Positions 1 to 10,872 are shown, numbered from the stretch's first letter. The stretch is DNA of 64,000 nucleotides from Denitrovibrio acetiphilus DSM 12809 (GCF_000025725.1 NC_013943.1:2976001-3040000), one strand, 5' to 3'. Numbers and translations are program-made. Notes: generated by a model from the sequence alone, not told the origin.

Positions 1-456
1 GCTTATTACGACAAAACAGTAAGCAAATACAGCTCTGTTTTCAGCTGGCGAAAGACGATTGTGGACTTTTCCGAACGTTTTTCACTGGTCATGCACTCCA
101 TACTCGTACTTGTCCTCATGGGGCTTACGATTATGTCAGTCTATATTTTTGCACAGGATGTAATACATCTGCTGTCCGGACATGCCGAAACCATGCTTAT
201 AACTGCTCTGGGGTCGCTGCTTATCATATGGGTGCTGGTGGAACTGCTCCATACAGAAGTGCAGATAATCGGCGGCGGTAAATTCAAAACCTCGGTCTTT
301 ATAAGTGTTGCTCTTATTGCTTTTATCAGAGACCTGCTTATAATCACCCTGAAGCACGAAAAGGGGAACATGTTTCAGCACGGATTCATACTGACTTCTA
401 TACTTGTACTCGGGCTGATATTCTGGCTCATTTCACACACGGAAGGGAAAGATTAG
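1..456 (+). CDS. PsiE-family membrane protein, 5' end outside window
   Basis: The frame is open from base 1 to the stop at 454-456, so the gene probably begins before the window; the GTG at 61 is only the first start-like codon inside it. The product has four hydrophobic stretches (roughly residues 10-30, 45-62, 78-95 and 108-125 counted from the GTG). It keeps the E-x-x-H-T-E segment (ELLHTEVQ) and RDLLI segment that I associate with the phosphate-starvation-inducible PsiE family. Family function is poorly known. secA follows on the same strand after an 81-bp gap, so co-transcription is possible but not shown. Confidence 0.7.
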   Translation, partial: AYYDKTVSKYSSVFSWRKTIVDFSERFSLVMHSILVLVLMGLTIMSVYIFAQDVIHLLSGHAETMLITALGSLLIIWVLVELLHTEVQIIGGGKFKTSVFISVALIAFIRDLLIITLKHEKGNMFQHGFILTSILVLGLIFWLISHTEGKD

Positions 457-537
457 ACCTTTTTCGGGATTCAACTGTCATATTATAATGAGTAAATCCC
501 AATTAATGATAAATTTATTCAACAACGGAGTTTTTAA

Positions 538-3141
538 ATGTTAAAAAATGTCGCAAGAAAGATCTTCGGTTCATATGCAGACAGGTATACCAAAAAGCTG
601 CTGCCGATGGTTCAGGAAATAAACTCTCTGGAAGAAAATATAAAGAAACTGTCTAACGAAGAGCTGAAAGCAAAAACGGATGAATTCCGTAAAGCTCTTG
701 AAAACGGGAAGACAGAAGATGATATACTGACGGAGGCTTTTGCGGTTGCAAGAGAATCTTCTGTCCGCACCATGGGCATGAGACATTACGATGTTCAGAT
801 GATGGGTGCATATGCACTGCACAAAGGCAAAATCGCAGAGATGAAAACCGGTGAGGGTAAAACTCTGGTGGCGACACTTGCAATGTACCTGAACGGCATC
901 AGCGGAAAGGGCGCGCATCTCGTAACAGTAAACGACTACCTCGCAAGGCGGGATGCACAGTGGATGGCTCCTGTTTATCTCTTTCTCGGTCTTACAGTGG
1001 GGATCATCCAGCACATGGCATCATTCCGTGTGGAATGGGACAACGAAGAGGAACTAACCACAAAGATTGTCGAGTGCGACAGAGACGAAGCCTATGCCGC
1101 CGACATAACTTACGGTACAAACAACGAATTTGGCTTTGACTATCTACGTGACAATATGAAATCACCGAATGAACCCCTTGCACAGCGTCCGCTTCACTAT
1201 GCAATCGTAGATGAAGTCGACTCCATACTCATCGATGAAGCAAGAACACCTCTTATCATTTCCGGTCCTACAGAGAGCGGCACAGATCATTATTACGAAG
1301 TAAACAGTATTGTGAAAGACCTCGAACCACACAAACACTACAAACTGGACGAAAAGAACAAATCCGCACAGCTTATAGACGAAGGTATCAACGCAATCGA
1401 AGCAGCGATGAAAATTGATAACCTTTTTGATATCAAGTACGTTGATATGCTCCATCACTTTAACAACTCTATAAAAGCACACGCTCTTTATAAAAAGGAC
1501 GTGGATTATGTTGTAAAAGACGGAGAAGTTATTATTGTTGACGAATTCACCGGACGCCTCCAGCCGGGAAGGCGCTACGCAGACGGCATGCACCAGGCTC
1601 TTGAGGCAAAAGAGGGTGTTAAGATCGAAAGCGAAAACCAGACCCTCGCCTCCATCACCTTTCAGAACTATTTCCGTATGTATGAAAAGCTCTCCGGTAT
1701 GACTGGTACCGCACTTACAGAAGCACACGAATTTCTTTCTATATATAACCTCGAAGTTGCCGTTATCCCCACACACATGAAAATGATCAGAAAGGATAAT
1801 CCCGACGTCATCTTCCGCACTGTCACAGAAAAGCTGAACGCAATTGCCGACGAGATTGAAGAGATGCACAAAGAGGGGAGACCGGTTCTTGTGGGTACCA
1901 GCTCCATAGAAAAAACAGAGATAATAAGCTCCCTGCTGAATAAAAGAAAAATCAAACATGAAGTTCTCAACGCCAAAAATCACGAGCGTGAGGCAGAGAT
2001 CATAAAAGATGCCGGAGAGAAAGGCGCCGTAACCATCGCCACAAACATGGCTGGACGTGGTACTGATATTAAGCTGGGCGAGGGCGTAAAAGAGCTCGGA
2101 GGACTGCATATACTCGGTACTGACAGACACGAATCAAGGCGTATAGACAACCAGCTCCGTGGACGTGCCGGACGTCAGGGTGACCCCGGTTCATCACGTT
2201 TCTACGTCTCCCTTGAGGATGACCTCATGCGTATCTTCGGCTCAGAAAAGATATCCTCCATTATGGAAAAGCTGGGCATGAAAGAAGGGGAGTCGATAGA
2301 GCATCCCATCATCAGCAAATCTATCGAAGGAGCCCAGAAGAAAGTCGAGGGCTTCCACTTTGAGATTAGAAAGCATCTGCTTGATTACGACAATGTTATG
2401 AACCAGCAGCGTAACGTTATCTACTCTCTCAGAAAAGATATCATAACAGGCGAGGCAACTGATGCCATCATTACAGAAACCATTGATAACGTTCTGAACA
2501 ACATGGTTGAAGTATACGTTAACGCCACCGATAAGCCAGATTTTGACGAATTCGAAAAAGATATAGAAGAGACATTCGGCATCAGCTTCAGATTTTCCGA
2601 AGACAGAAAAGAGATGCAGAGAGACCTCAACCAGCTGGACAAACTCATCGAAGACAGAGTTGAAGAGAGGCGAGATCAGTTCGGCGGGTATTTCGAAGAG
2701 GTAATCAGATTCCTATATATTAACATTCTGGACAATAGGTGGAAAGAAAACCTGCTCCAGATGGATTATCTCAGGGACTCTGTGGGACTCCGGGGATACG
2801 GACAGAAAGACCCTCTCAACGAGTATAAGAGAGAAGCTTTTAATCTCTTTGTTGAGATGATGAATAAAATTAACTATGAAGTTGTAAAGTTCCTCTTCCA
2901 TGTTCAGGTTCAGGCAGAATCAGATGTTCAGGCGGCTCAGCAGCGTGAAAAACTGCAAACAACGGAAGAGCATAAAGATATCTTTGCCGAAGAGAAGAAA
3001 GAACAGAAGAAAAAGCCGATCACCCGAGATTATCCGAAAGTCGGAAGAAACGACCCTTGCCCATGCGGAAGCGGCAAGAAGTATAAAAAATGTCACGGAC
3101 AGGCAGAAGACGGAAACGACACAGAAGAAACAAACGCTTAA
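538..3141 (+). CDS. secA: Preprotein translocase ATPase SecA
   Basis: SecA is the peripheral ATPase that drives secretory preproteins through SecYEG at the inner membrane. The 867-residue length is typical. Visible features are the Walker A segment MKTGEGKT near residue 103, the [12 protein letters not shown] Walker B region near 225, the preprotein cross-linking and helicase-like domains with [10 protein letters not shown] and [11 protein letters not shown], and a C-terminal SEC-C zinc motif, [14 protein letters not shown], close to the end. The ATG at 538 has a CGGAG ribosome site 8-9 bases upstream. An IS256 element sits 66 bp beyond the stop, so the original downstream sequence is interrupted. 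Confidence 0.98.
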   Translation: MLKNVARKIFGSYADRYTKKLLPMVQEINSLEENIKKLSNEELKAKTDEFRKALENGKTEDDILTEAFAVARESSVRTMGMRHYDVQMMGAYALHKGKIAEMKTGEGKTLVATLAMYLNGISGKGAHLVTVNDYLARRDAQWMAPVYLFLGLTVGIIQHMASFRVEWDNEEELTTKIVECDRDEAYAADITYGTNNEFGFDYLRDNMKSPNEPLAQRPLHYAIVDEVDSILIDEARTPLIISGPTESGTDHYYEVNSIVKDLEPHKHYKLDEKNKSAQLIDEGINAIEAAMKIDNLFDIKYVDMLHHFNNSIKAHALYKKDVDYVVKDGEVIIVDEFTGRLQPGRRYADGMHQALEAKEGVKIESENQTLASITFQNYFRMYEKLSGMTGTALTEAHEFLSIYNLEVAVIPTHMKMIRKDNPDVIFRTVTEKLNAIADEIEEMHKEGRPVLVGTSSIEKTEIISSLLNKRKIKHEVLNAKNHEREAEIIKDAGEKGAVTIATNMAGRGTDIKLGEGVKELGGLHILGTDRHESRRIDNQLRGRAGRQGDPGSSRFYVSLEDDLMRIFGSEKISSIMEKLGMKEGESIEHPIISKSIEGAQKKVEGFHFEIRKHLLDYDNVMNQQRNVIYSLRKDIITGEATDAIITETIDNVLNNMVEVYVNATDKPDFDEFEKDIEETFGISFRFSEDRKEMQRDLNQLDKLIEDRVEERRDQFGGYFEEVIRFLYINILDNRWKENLLQMDYLRDSVGLRGYGQKDPLNEYKREAFNLFVEMMNKINYEVVKFLFHVQVQAESDVQAAQQREKLQTTEEHKDIFAEEKKEQKKKPITRDYPKVGRNDPCPCGSGKKYKKCHGQAEDGNDTEETNA

Positions 3142-3207
3142 CAAAAACAAAACTACTACATCTGAGGGCGCAGCTAACCTGTGTTCTCAGGTGTTATTGT
3201 AATATCT

Positions 3208-4494
3208 GAGCGTGTAAATAAAAGTGTGTAAACGTCGTATGTGTTAAACTAACATGCGAGGTTTATGATGAAATTAGACAAGGACAAACTGAAAGAACTG
3301 CTTGCTGAAAGCGATGTAAAAACCACAGAAGACCTTCAGGTGTTTATGCGTGACATGATGAAAGAAGTCATAGAAACGCTCTACGAAGGTGAGCTTGAAG
3401 CCCATTTAGGCTATAAGAAACATGAACCGAACGTAAGTGACGGCAACAGCCGTAACGGTCGTTCTTCCAAGAAAGTACAATCACAAATGGGCGAAATGGA
3501 ACTCGAAGTACCCCGTGATCGCCTATCAACCTTTTCGCCTGAAATAGTCAAGAAACGCCAGACAGATATATCAGGCATTGAAGCTAAAGTAATTTCCATG
3601 TATGCCAAGGGTATGAGTAACCGTGACATCAAAGAGCACATCTTTGATATCTACGGTCATGAGCTATCGCCGGAGACAGTCAGCGTTATTACAGACAAGA
3701 TTCTCCCACAGGCTAAAGAATGGCAGAACAGAGCCTTGGAAGAGATATACGCCATCGTCTTTATGGACGGCATGGTTTTAAAGATGCGTGTGGACGGAGC
3801 TGTTCGCAACGTCACTATCTACTTTGTGATCGGCATCAGCATGGAAGGTCATAAATCCTGTCTGGGGCTATATCTTGCCGAGACAGAATCCGCTAAATAC
3901 TGGCTGACAGTTATGAACGAGCTAAAGAACCGTGGAGTACAGGATATTCTTATCTTTGCCGTAGACAACCTCAAGGGCATCTCAGAAGCTATAACAGCCG
4001 CTTTTCCACAGTCTGAGATTCAGAAATGCGTAGTCCATCAGATACGCAACTCTCTCCGCTTTGTGCCCTGGAAGGAGCGTAAGACTGTGGCTGCTGACCT
4101 CAAGAAAATCTATGCCGCAGCGACCGAGGAACAAGCCAGAGCTGAGCTGGATGCCTTTGCTGAGAAGTGGGACAGCAAATATCCTAACATCTCGAAATCA
4201 TGGCGGAACAACTGGACTGAGCTTTCTACGTATTTCAAATATTCCAAGGAGCTCAGGAAACTGATTTATACCACGAATCCGGTTGAGAGCTTCCATTCTG
4301 CCATCAGGAAATCGACTAAAGGAAAGGGAGCCTTCCCGACGGAAGACTCCCTTGTAAAGCTCTTATATTTAGCTATTTTAGGTATCGAAAAGAAATGGAC
4401 TATGCCAATCAGGGATTGGGGTGTAATATACTCACAGCTGTATATCAACTATGAAGACAGAATTACGACTTTACACAGTTAAGATGACAGGCTC
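3208..4494 (+). mobile_element. IS256-family insertion sequence, copy 1 (complete)
   Basis: The element is 1287 bp and carries one transposase gene. It starts GAGCGTGT and ends ACAGGCTC; the ends are imperfect inverted repeats that also share TGTGTAAA further in. It is flanked by a perfect 8-bp direct repeat, TAATATCT, at 3200-3207 and 4495-4502, the duplication expected for this family. It lies between the convergent genes secA and rpsU and does not cut a gene. A second copy at 30529-31815 differs at only two positions that I found (4440 G to A, 4483 G to T), so this is a recent, probably active element. Confidence 0.95.
3265..4482 (+). CDS. IS256-family (mutator-type) DDE transposase
   Basis: This 405-residue protein cuts and joins the element's own ends. 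It shows the family pattern: an N-terminal region with HLGYKKHEPN and GNSRNGRSSKK, then the DDE catalytic core with IVFMDGMVLKMR (first Asp near residue 168), IFAVDNLKGISEAI (second Asp near 234), the CVVHQIRNSLRFV segment typical of this family, and TTNPVESFHSAIRK supplying the final Glu near 343. The ATG at 3265 follows a GAGG ribosome site. The protein sequence is identical to the copy at 30586-31803. Confidence 0.96.
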   Translation: MMKLDKDKLKELLAESDVKTTEDLQVFMRDMMKEVIETLYEGELEAHLGYKKHEPNVSDGNSRNGRSSKKVQSQMGEMELEVPRDRLSTFSPEIVKKRQTDISGIEAKVISMYAKGMSNRDIKEHIFDIYGHELSPETVSVITDKILPQAKEWQNRALEEIYAIVFMDGMVLKMRVDGAVRNVTIYFVIGISMEGHKSCLGLYLAETESAKYWLTVMNELKNRGVQDILIFAVDNLKGISEAITAAFPQSEIQKCVVHQIRNSLRFVPWKERKTVAADLKKIYAAATEEQARAELDAFAEKWDSKYPNISKSWRNNWTELSTYFKYSKELRKLIYTTNPVESFHSAIRKSTKGKGAFPTEDSLVKLLYLAILGIEKKWTMPIRDWGVIYSQLYINYEDRITTLHS

Positions 4495-4606
4495 TAATAT
4501 CTGCTCATTACTCTTTCTCATATCAGCTCACTCACCAGATACACAAATTCCCTTGCATATAATATTTCATAAAAGACACTAATCATTTATTTGGTTTCAA
4601 CTGGCA

Positions 4607-4641
4607 ATAAAAAAACCGACAAAGACCTCGCTCTGCCGGTT
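4607..4641 (-). terminator. Rho-independent terminator after rpsU
   Basis: On the minus strand, AACCGGCA (4641-4634) pairs with TGTCGGTT (4621-4614), an 8-bp stem with one G-T wobble. It is followed by a run of T residues. It ends the lon-rpsU transcription unit. Confidence 0.85.
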
Positions 4642-4656
4642 CATATAAAAGACAAC

Positions 4657-4769
4657 CGCTTATCCAAGCGATTATACTCATTTTAGATACACCTTCCGGT
4701 GTGAAGTACAAATTAAGCAAACGGATACGTCCGTTCACCATAAGCAGCCGTCGTTCAGGCGAACCGCCT
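4657..4769 (-). other. Chain of four small hairpins downstream of rpsU
   Basis: Between the rpsU stop codon and the terminator the minus strand can form four perfect short hairpins in a row. They are AGGCG/CGCCT (4769-4757, overlapping the stop), AACGGA/TCCGTT with a 4-base loop (4735-4720), ACACC/GGTGT closing a GGAA loop (4702-4689), and CGCTT/AAGCG (4670-4657). GGAA is a GNRA-type tetraloop. A 51-codon open frame also crosses this stretch but runs through the terminator, so I do not call it a gene. A structured 3' RNA is inference. Confidence 0.3.
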
Positions 4770-4986
4770 AATAGTATTTGTACTTTTCAGCGATTTTACG
4801 CTGAAGCTTCTGTTGCTTTCTGCGAGCCTTAAGAAGCTTTTTACGACGAACCTCAGTTGGTTTCTCGTAGTAGGTATACTTTTTGATCTCTCTGATGAGA
4901 CCTTCGCGCTCGATCTTCTTTTTGAGAAGTTTAAGAGCGTAGTCAACGTTATCTCCGTCAACACGTACTACTGCGTTTATAGCCAC
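4768..4986 (-). CDS. rpsU: 30S ribosomal protein S21
   Basis: S21 is a small basic protein of the 30S subunit platform that helps in initiation. The product has the family's LKKKIEREGLIREIKK and KPTEVRRKK segments and a lysine/arginine-rich C-terminus. Two GTG codons compete for the start. GTG at 4995 leaves only 2-3 bases after the AAAGGA ribosome site; GTG at 4986 leaves about 10 bases and gives a 72-residue protein beginning MAINAVVRV, so I prefer it. The gene follows lon closely and was probably transcribed with it. Confidence 0.93.
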   Translation of the reverse strand: MAINAVVRVDGDNVDYALKLLKKKIEREGLIREIKKYTYYEKPTEVRRKKLLKARRKQQKLQRKIAEKYKYY

Positions 4987-5010
4987 AGTAATCACATCCT
5001 TTCTTGGTAT

Positions 5011-7317
5011 TTAAATTATTACGATTTCAAAGACCTCTTCGATATTCTCAACGAGGTGAAACCGAACTATATTTCTAACATCAGCGGGTATTTCTGTCAA
5101 GTCCTTATCATTTGCCTTCGGGAGTATAACCTCCTTCACGCCTGCTCTGTGGGCAGCCAACACCTTTTCTTTTATCCCTCCGATAGCGAGCACACGTCCA
5201 CGAAGAGTTATTTCTCCTGTCATTGCAATATCGCACTTCACCTGTCTGCCTGAGAGAGCCGACATTATAGCTGTGGCGAGTGTTATCCCTGCGCTCGGGC
5301 CGTCTTTCGGTACAGCACCTTCCGGCACATGTACATGGATATCTGTTTCAGAAAATCTGGCAGCAGGTATTTTAAATTTTGAAGCATGACTCTTCACAAC
5401 AGTAAATGCTGTTTTTACAGACTCCTGCATCACGTCGCCAAGCTTGCCGGTTATCTGCATTGAGCCTTTCCCTTTAGAAACGGCAACCTCTATCTGAAGT
5501 ATATCCCCACCGTAGGGAGTCCATGCGAGACCGGTTGCAACACCAATCTCCACAACATTAGGGATATCCTCCTGCCTGAATTTAGGAATACCCAAGAACT
5601 TCTCTATCGTTGCCTTATTAACTCGTACACTTTTCTGGTCTGGCTTCTGGACAAGTTTCTTAACACATTTGCGCACAACAGAGGCGATCTCTCTTTCAAG
5701 GTTTCTCACCCCAGCTTCTTTAGTATAGCCCCGTATGATGTCCAGTATTGCAGTATCTGCAATGTTTACACGTTCCTGCACATTATGTTCTTTAATCATC
5801 TTAGGCACCAGAAACATCTTAGCTATTTCAAGCTTCTCTCTTTCTGTATAACCGCTTACATGAATAACTTCCATCCTGTCCAGCAGTGGCTGAGGAATGT
5901 TGTGTACATTATTCGCAGTGGTGATGAAAAATACTTTTGAAAGATCGTACTCAAGTTCCAGATAGTGATCCATAAAAGTGTTGTTCTGCTCAGGGTCGAG
6001 TACCTCAAGCAGTGCAGATGAGGGATCACCTCTGAAATCAGCACCTAGCTTATCTATCTCATCAAGCAAAAATACCGGGTTTGAGCTTCCGGCTTTTTTA
6101 AGCGATTGTAGGATCTTACCCGGCATAGAACCGATATATGTCTTTCTGTGCCCTCTGATCTCTGCCTCGTCACGCATCCCGCCCAGCGACATACGCACGA
6201 ACTTCCTATTCATAGCTTCTGCTATAGATTTTGCTAGTGAGGTCTTACCAACCCCCGGAGGTCCTGTAAAACAGATGATCGGACCTTTTATATTTTCAGC
6301 AATCTTTTTGACTGCGAGAAATTCGAGAATACGTTCTTTAGGTTTTTCCAGACCAAAGTGGTCGCGGTTCAATATCTTTTCAGCGTTTTCAAGCTCCAGA
6401 TCGTCATCAGTAAAAACACCCCAGGGCATACTGAGCAGCCAGTCGAGATAGTTACGGACAACTGTCGCCTCGGCAGACATCGGAGACATGAGCTTCAGTT
6501 TTTTATACTCACGCTCAGCACGTTCTTTAACCGTATCAGACAGATTGGAACTGTTGATCTTCTCTTCGATCTCGTCCATATCAGCTTTGAAATCATCGTC
6601 TTTACCGAGCTCTTCGTTAATCGCCTTAACCTGCTCTCCCAGATAGTATTCCTTCTGAGCTTTAGACATCTGATTTTTAACCTTTTGCCTTATCCGTGAA
6701 TCCATCTTTGTCAGCTCAATGTATGTCTGCACAAGTTCAATTATCTTTTCAACCCGTGCGGTGGAATCGTCCATCTCGAGAACTGCCTGATGCTCTTCGT
6801 TGCGCATAGGCATGTTTGCAGCAATAGAATAGGCGAGCCTGTCTGTTTCGTCTATCTCTGCAATAGACTGTAATATATTATCATTAATTTTCTTCGAAAC
6901 TTCTGCATAGGTATTAAAGCTTTCAGCTAGCATTTTATAAAGTGCCGGCTCTTCCGCTGCGTCAACTTCCTCATCCTCTAAGATACTCACATTGGCAAAC
7001 AGGCAGTCCCCTTCGTCTGCAACGCTAAGTAGTCTTGCTCTGTCGACACCTTCCACAAGCAGCTTAACTGTACCGTCCGGAAGCTTGAGCACCTGAAGCA
7101 GTTTCGCCACCACACCTGTGGAATAAAGGTCATCCATCTCCGGTTCATCTAATTCATCATCCTTTTGAAGTGCAAAAAAGATATGCTTTGTTGAGCTTTC
7201 AGCAATATCAACAGCATTCACAGATTTGTCTCTACCCACAAAAACAGGGGAAATCATATACGGGAAGATGACCATATCCCGTAGGGGTATCAGTGTATAT
7301 TGTTCAATTCTATCCAT
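5011..7317 (-). CDS. lon: ATP-dependent protease Lon (LonA type)
   Basis: Lon degrades misfolded and regulatory proteins in the cytoplasm. The 768-residue product has the N-terminal substrate-binding domain (IPLRDMVIFPYM near residue 12), an AAA+ module with GPPGVGKTSLAKSIAEA near 352 and FLLDEIDKLG near 418, and a C-terminal Ser-Lys protease domain with DGPSAGITLATA (catalytic Ser near 676) and GGIKEKVLAAHRAG (Lys near 719). The ATG at 7317 has an AAAGGTGA ribosome site and a good promoter upstream. rpsU lies directly downstream. Confidence 0.97.
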   Translation of the reverse strand: MDRIEQYTLIPLRDMVIFPYMISPVFVGRDKSVNAVDIAESSTKHIFFALQKDDELDEPEMDDLYSTGVVAKLLQVLKLPDGTVKLLVEGVDRARLLSVADEGDCLFANVSILEDEEVDAAEEPALYKMLAESFNTYAEVSKKINDNILQSIAEIDETDRLAYSIAANMPMRNEEHQAVLEMDDSTARVEKIIELVQTYIELTKMDSRIRQKVKNQMSKAQKEYYLGEQVKAINEELGKDDDFKADMDEIEEKINSSNLSDTVKERAEREYKKLKLMSPMSAEATVVRNYLDWLLSMPWGVFTDDDLELENAEKILNRDHFGLEKPKERILEFLAVKKIAENIKGPIICFTGPPGVGKTSLAKSIAEAMNRKFVRMSLGGMRDEAEIRGHRKTYIGSMPGKILQSLKKAGSSNPVFLLDEIDKLGADFRGDPSSALLEVLDPEQNNTFMDHYLELEYDLSKVFFITTANNVHNIPQPLLDRMEVIHVSGYTEREKLEIAKMFLVPKMIKEHNVQERVNIADTAILDIIRGYTKEAGVRNLEREIASVVRKCVKKLVQKPDQKSVRVNKATIEKFLGIPKFRQEDIPNVVEIGVATGLAWTPYGGDILQIEVAVSKGKGSMQITGKLGDVMQESVKTAFTVVKSHASKFKIPAARFSETDIHVHVPEGAVPKDGPSAGITLATAIMSALSGRQVKCDIAMTGEITLRGRVLAIGGIKEKVLAAHRAGVKEVILPKANDKDLTEIPADVRNIVRFHLVENIEEVFEIVII

Positions 7318-7338
7318 ATTTTCACCTTTAAGATCTAT

Positions 7339-7367
7339 AATATAATCAATTTAATCAAAAGAGGCAA
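7339..7367 (-). promoter_or_regulatory. Predicted sigma-70 promoter of lon-rpsU
   Basis: On the minus strand TTGCCT (7367-7362) and TATATT (7344-7339) are separated by 17 bases, about 20 bp before the lon start codon. The match is by eye. No CIRCE-like repeat is seen here. Confidence 0.5.
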
Positions 7368-7517
7368 GGTAACACCTCACTGCTTATCATAATGTATCTT
7401 AACGCAATGCTTCTTAAGATAGGACTGCGCATACCTTCTGTGTGCCAATCACCTGCGGCTCATTTTATCCGTCTTTTTCCCCGTTAAGAGTCAAGCTGAA
7501 GCATTCTCTCAATGGTC

Positions 7518-7546
7518 AAAAAAAAAGGGGAGCCTAAGCCCCCCTT
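7518..7546 (-). terminator. Rho-independent terminator after clpX
   Basis: On the minus strand AAGGGG pairs with CCCCTT around a GC-containing inner stem, followed by nine T residues. It separates the tig-clpP-clpX unit from lon. Confidence 0.88.
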
Positions 7547-7585
7547 ATATATATCAACCTGCCGAATAAGCGGCAGACTAGGATA

Positions 7586-8833
7586 CTATGCAGTTTCCTT
7601 TTTATTCTCATACATAAGTATGGGTTTTGCGCCTTCGTTGACAACATCCTCGTTGATAATACACTCTTTGATCCCCTCTTCAGAAGGGATAGAGTACATA
7701 ACATCCATCATGGATTCTTCAAGTATGGAGCGCAGACCCCTTGCACCTGTTTTACGGTTGAGAGCCTTTTTAGCAACAGATTTCAGAGCGCTGTTAGTAA
7801 ATGTGAGTTTAACATCATCAAATTTAAACATCTGCTCATACTGCCTGAGAAGACTGTTCTTAGGTTCCTGAAGTATGCGTACAAGAGCTTCCTCGTCGAG
7901 ATCTTCCAATGCCGCAGCAACGGGGAGACGACCAACAAACTCAGGGATAAGACCGTATTTAACGAGGTCGGTAGGCTGAAGTTCACAAAGAAGTTCAAAC
8001 CTGTTCAGTTCGCTCTTAGTCTCTTCTTCGGTTGCACTTGAAAACCCAAGCGATTTCTTCCCGACGCGCTTTTTGATCACTTCATCCAGATAGTCAAAAG
8101 CGCCGCCGACAATAAACAGGATATTTGATGTATCAACCTGTATATAGTCCTGCTGAGGATGTTTACGACCACCCTGCGGCGGAACGTTAGCAATGGTACC
8201 CTCGATGATCTTAAGCAGAGCCTGCTGAACACCTTCACCGGAAACATCACGTGTGATAGACGGAGAGTCCCCGCGTTTGGAGATCTTATCTATTTCATCG
8301 ATAAAGATAATCCCTTTCTGGGTACGTTCAACATCATAATCCGCATTCTGAAGAAGCTTCAGTACAACATTTTCAACATCTTCACCGACATATCCTGCCT
8401 CTGTGAGTGTTGTTGCATCTGCTATGGCAAATGGCACATTAAGAATTCTAGCGAGAGTTCTGGCTAAAAGGGTCTTACCTGTTCCAGTTGGCCCAAGCAG
8501 AAGAATGTTGCTCTTTTCGAGTTCGACTTCTGATTTTTTCCCGTGGAGCACACGTTTATAATGGTTGTGTACAGCAACGGAAAGTATCTTTTTAGCTGCT
8601 TGCTGACCAATTACGTATTCGTCAAGCTTCGCTTTTATTTCTGCAGGTGTCAGCAGATTAAATACCTGCTCTTCACCGGAAAGTTCTTCAATGTCTTCTT
8701 TAAGTATTTCATTGCAGAGTTCAATACATTCATTACAGATGAATACGTTTGGTCCTGCGATAAGTTTTTTTACCTCGTCCTGACTCTTTCCGCAGAAAGA
8801 ACAGGAGAGCGTCTCTTTTTTTCCTTTAGCCAT
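7586..8833 (-). CDS. clpX: ATP-dependent Clp protease ATPase subunit ClpX
   Basis: ClpX unfolds tagged substrates and feeds them to ClpP. The 415-residue protein has the N-terminal zinc domain (CSFCGKSQ near residue 11 and CNECIELC near 33), Walker [16 protein letters not shown] near 115, Walker [11 protein letters not shown] near 176, and the [13 protein letters not shown] sensor region near 367. It follows clpP by 64 bp in the usual tig-clpP-clpX order and ends at a clear terminator. Confidence 0.98.
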   Translation of the reverse strand: MAKGKKETLSCSFCGKSQDEVKKLIAGPNVFICNECIELCNEILKEDIEELSGEEQVFNLLTPAEIKAKLDEYVIGQQAAKKILSVAVHNHYKRVLHGKKSEVELEKSNILLLGPTGTGKTLLARTLARILNVPFAIADATTLTEAGYVGEDVENVVLKLLQNADYDVERTQKGIIFIDEIDKISKRGDSPSITRDVSGEGVQQALLKIIEGTIANVPPQGGRKHPQQDYIQVDTSNILFIVGGAFDYLDEVIKKRVGKKSLGFSSATEEETKSELNRFELLCELQPTDLVKYGLIPEFVGRLPVAAALEDLDEEALVRILQEPKNSLLRQYEQMFKFDDVKLTFTNSALKSVAKKALNRKTGARGLRSILEESMMDVMYSIPSEEGIKECIINEDVVNEGAKPILMYENKKETA

Positions 8834-8897
8834 ATATTTTCACCTCGGGCAACTGAAAATGAATACTCTCAACAAAATATTATTATGTTAAGAATTT

Positions 8898-9485
8898 TCA
8901 AGCTCTATTGGTGATTACATCGTCTATAATGCCGTATGCTTTAGCTTCAGGAGCAGACATAAAGTAATCCCTGTCGGAATCCTTCTCTATCTTCTCATAG
9001 CTTTTTCCTGTGGCATCAGTGAGTATGTCGTTTAATATTTTTTTAATGCGGAGAATTTCTTTTGCCTGAATTTCTATATCCGCAGCCTGCCCCTGAGCAC
9101 CACCCATCACCTGATGGATCATAACTCTGGCATTCGGTACAGCATATCTTTTACCTTTAGTACCGGCAGCAAGGAGAACAGCGGCCATACTGGCAGCCTG
9201 ACCGATACATATAGTAGAAACATCCGGCTTGATGTATTTCATAGTATCGAAAATTGCAAGCCCGTCACTTACAGAACCACCGGGAGAATTGATATAAAGA
9301 TGTATATCTTTGTCGGGGTCATCTGACTCCAGAAAGAGCATCTGCGCAACAATAGAGTTTGCTATTCCGCTCTCAACCTGTGAGCCTAAAAAGATTATCC
9401 TGTCTTTCAGAAGACGGGAATATATATCATATGACCTTTCGCCTCTGCCTGTCTGCTCGATAACGTACGGTACGTAGTAGCTCAT
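8898..9485 (-). CDS. clpP: ATP-dependent Clp protease proteolytic subunit ClpP
   Basis: ClpP is the serine protease chamber used with ClpX. The chosen ATG at 9485 gives 195 residues starting [16 protein letters not shown], the normal family start; the open frame extends 16 codons further upstream into tig and is not expected to be used. The catalytic serine is in [14 protein letters not shown], the histidine in [11 protein letters not shown], and the aspartate in [12 protein letters not shown]. The start lies one base after the tig stop codon, so translation is probably coupled. Confidence 0.98.
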   Translation of the reverse strand: MSYYVPYVIEQTGRGERSYDIYSRLLKDRIIFLGSQVESGIANSIVAQMLFLESDDPDKDIHLYINSPGGSVSDGLAIFDTMKYIKPDVSTICIGQAASMAAVLLAAGTKGKRYAVPNARVMIHQVMGGAQGQAADIEIQAKEILRIKKILNDILTDATGKSYEKIEKDSDRDYFMSAPEAKAYGIIDDVITNRA

Positions 9486-9486
9486 A

Positions 9487-10845
9487 TTACGCTTCCTTGC
9501 CGGCCTCTTTAGCAGCCTCTGCCACTTTGGCATCTCTTTCGGCTTTAGTTATTATTTTGTCTTCGACTTTGTTCTCTTTGAGGAGAAGATCGTAAACCAT
9601 GTTTGTAAACACAGTATTCTGGAATGACTGCATACCGCCGTACTGATCCAGCTCTTTCTTCAGCTCATCTTTTGTTTTGCCATATCTCTCTGCATATTCG
9701 TCCAGAGATTTTTCAGTATCTTCTTCTGTCGGATTGATCTTTTCGATCTCACCGATTTCATTTATAATAAGAGCACTTTTAACCTGTTTTTCAGCAACAG
9801 GGAAATTCTGCTCAGCGAGTGCGTTTTTGTCGATGCCCATTTGTGCAGGGTCTATGCCGTACATAGCATACTGGCGAAGCTGTTGTTCTACAAGTCTCAT
9901 TGCCTGCTCTCTAACCATGACAGTCGGGATATCAAATGGGTTCTCTTCCATAAATTTATCGAGCATGCTGTTATAAACTGCATCTTTAGCCATCTCTTCG
10001 GCTTCAAGCTCAAGGTCTTTTTTGATATCTTCTTTGAGCTGCGCAAGAGTTTCATATTTTTCATCAACATCTTTTGCAAATTCATCATCAAGCTCAGGTA
10101 TCGCTTTTCTTTTGATTTCGTTTATAGTGATGGCGAAAGTTACCGGCTGACCAGCCATAGAAGGTTCCTGATAATTTTCAGGGAATGTTACGACTATATC
10201 TTTCTTTTCGCCTTTTTTAATACCTACACATTGCTCTTCGAAACCGGGGACAAACTGACCGGAACCGATTTCAAGTGCAAAATCCTTAGCAGTGGCGTTA
10301 GGAATAACTTCGCCGTTCATAGAACCTTCGAAGTCCATAACAGCCTGATCGCCCATCGCAATCACTGCATCGTCACCTTCAACAGGTTCAAATGCCGCCT
10401 GACGTTCACGAAGATTCTGCAGTACAGCATCGAGGTCTTCTTCTGCCACTTCGTTCATCTCTTTGGTAAACTCAAAGCCTTTATATTTTGTTATTTCAAA
10501 AGTAGGAAATACATCTACGTGTACATTAAAAGTTATTGGAGTATCGTCATCTTCGAATTTAACATCTTTAACTTCAGGCTGCCCCATAGCTCTGATGTCG
10601 TTCTCTTCGATAGCTGTTTTAACGGAGTCGTTAACAACAAGCTCAAGAGCCTGAACACGAACAGCGTGCCCTTTCTCTTTAAGAACCATCTCTTTGGGTG
10701 CTTTGCCTTCTCTGAAGCCCTGGATTTTTATATTTTTCGAAACTTTTGCAAGCTCTGCATCGAAAACGCCTTTATAAGTATCTGCGGGTATTTCAACGCT
10801 GAGTATTTTTTGAGATTTCTCCCCATCTGCTACAGTAACTTTCAT
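9487..10845 (-). CDS. tig: Trigger factor, ribosome-associated chaperone and prolyl isomerase
   Basis: Trigger factor binds nascent chains at the ribosome exit tunnel. The ATG at 10845 has a clear AAGGAG site and gives about 452 residues. The N-terminal ribosome-binding domain carries [11 protein letters not shown] near residue 42, matching the GFRxGKxP signature; an FKBP-type PPIase domain follows ([27 protein letters not shown]), then the long helical C-domain. The open frame extends upstream into the tRNA-Gly gene, which is spurious. Confidence 0.97.
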   Translation of the reverse strand: MKVTVADGEKSQKILSVEIPADTYKGVFDAELAKVSKNIKIQGFREGKAPKEMVLKEKGHAVRVQALELVVNDSVKTAIEENDIRAMGQPEVKDVKFEDDDTPITFNVHVDVFPTFEITKYKGFEFTKEMNEVAEEDLDAVLQNLRERQAAFEPVEGDDAVIAMGDQAVMDFEGSMNGEVIPNATAKDFALEIGSGQFVPGFEEQCVGIKKGEKKDIVVTFPENYQEPSMAGQPVTFAITINEIKRKAIPELDDEFAKDVDEKYETLAQLKEDIKKDLELEAEEMAKDAVYNSMLDKFMEENPFDIPTVMVREQAMRLVEQQLRQYAMYGIDPAQMGIDKNALAEQNFPVAEKQVKSALIINEIGEIEKINPTEEDTEKSLDEYAERYGKTKDELKKELDQYGGMQSFQNTVFTNMVYDLLLKENKVEDKIITKAERDAKVAEAAKEAGKEA

Positions 10846-10872
10846 TGTATTTTTCTCCTTGATGTATGGAAA

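Noticed and set aside
461-489. Possible secA promoter with TATAAT at 484-489
   Set aside because: The -10 is perfect but the hexamer at the right distance (TTTTCG) is a poor -35, so I did not call it.
1162-2130. Long antisense frame (322 codons) opposite secA
   Set aside because: It is a shadow of the secA codon pattern, with cysteine- and phenylalanine-rich composition and no family features.
3142-3207. Possible terminator after secA (CTGAG ... CTCAG)
   Set aside because: The stem is five bases with a long loop and no T run, so it is not supported.
4555-4737. A 51-codon minus-strand frame beginning MVNGRIRLLNLYF downstream of rpsU
   Set aside because: It runs through the terminator and its T run, and the region is better explained by hairpins. 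No ribosome site is clear.
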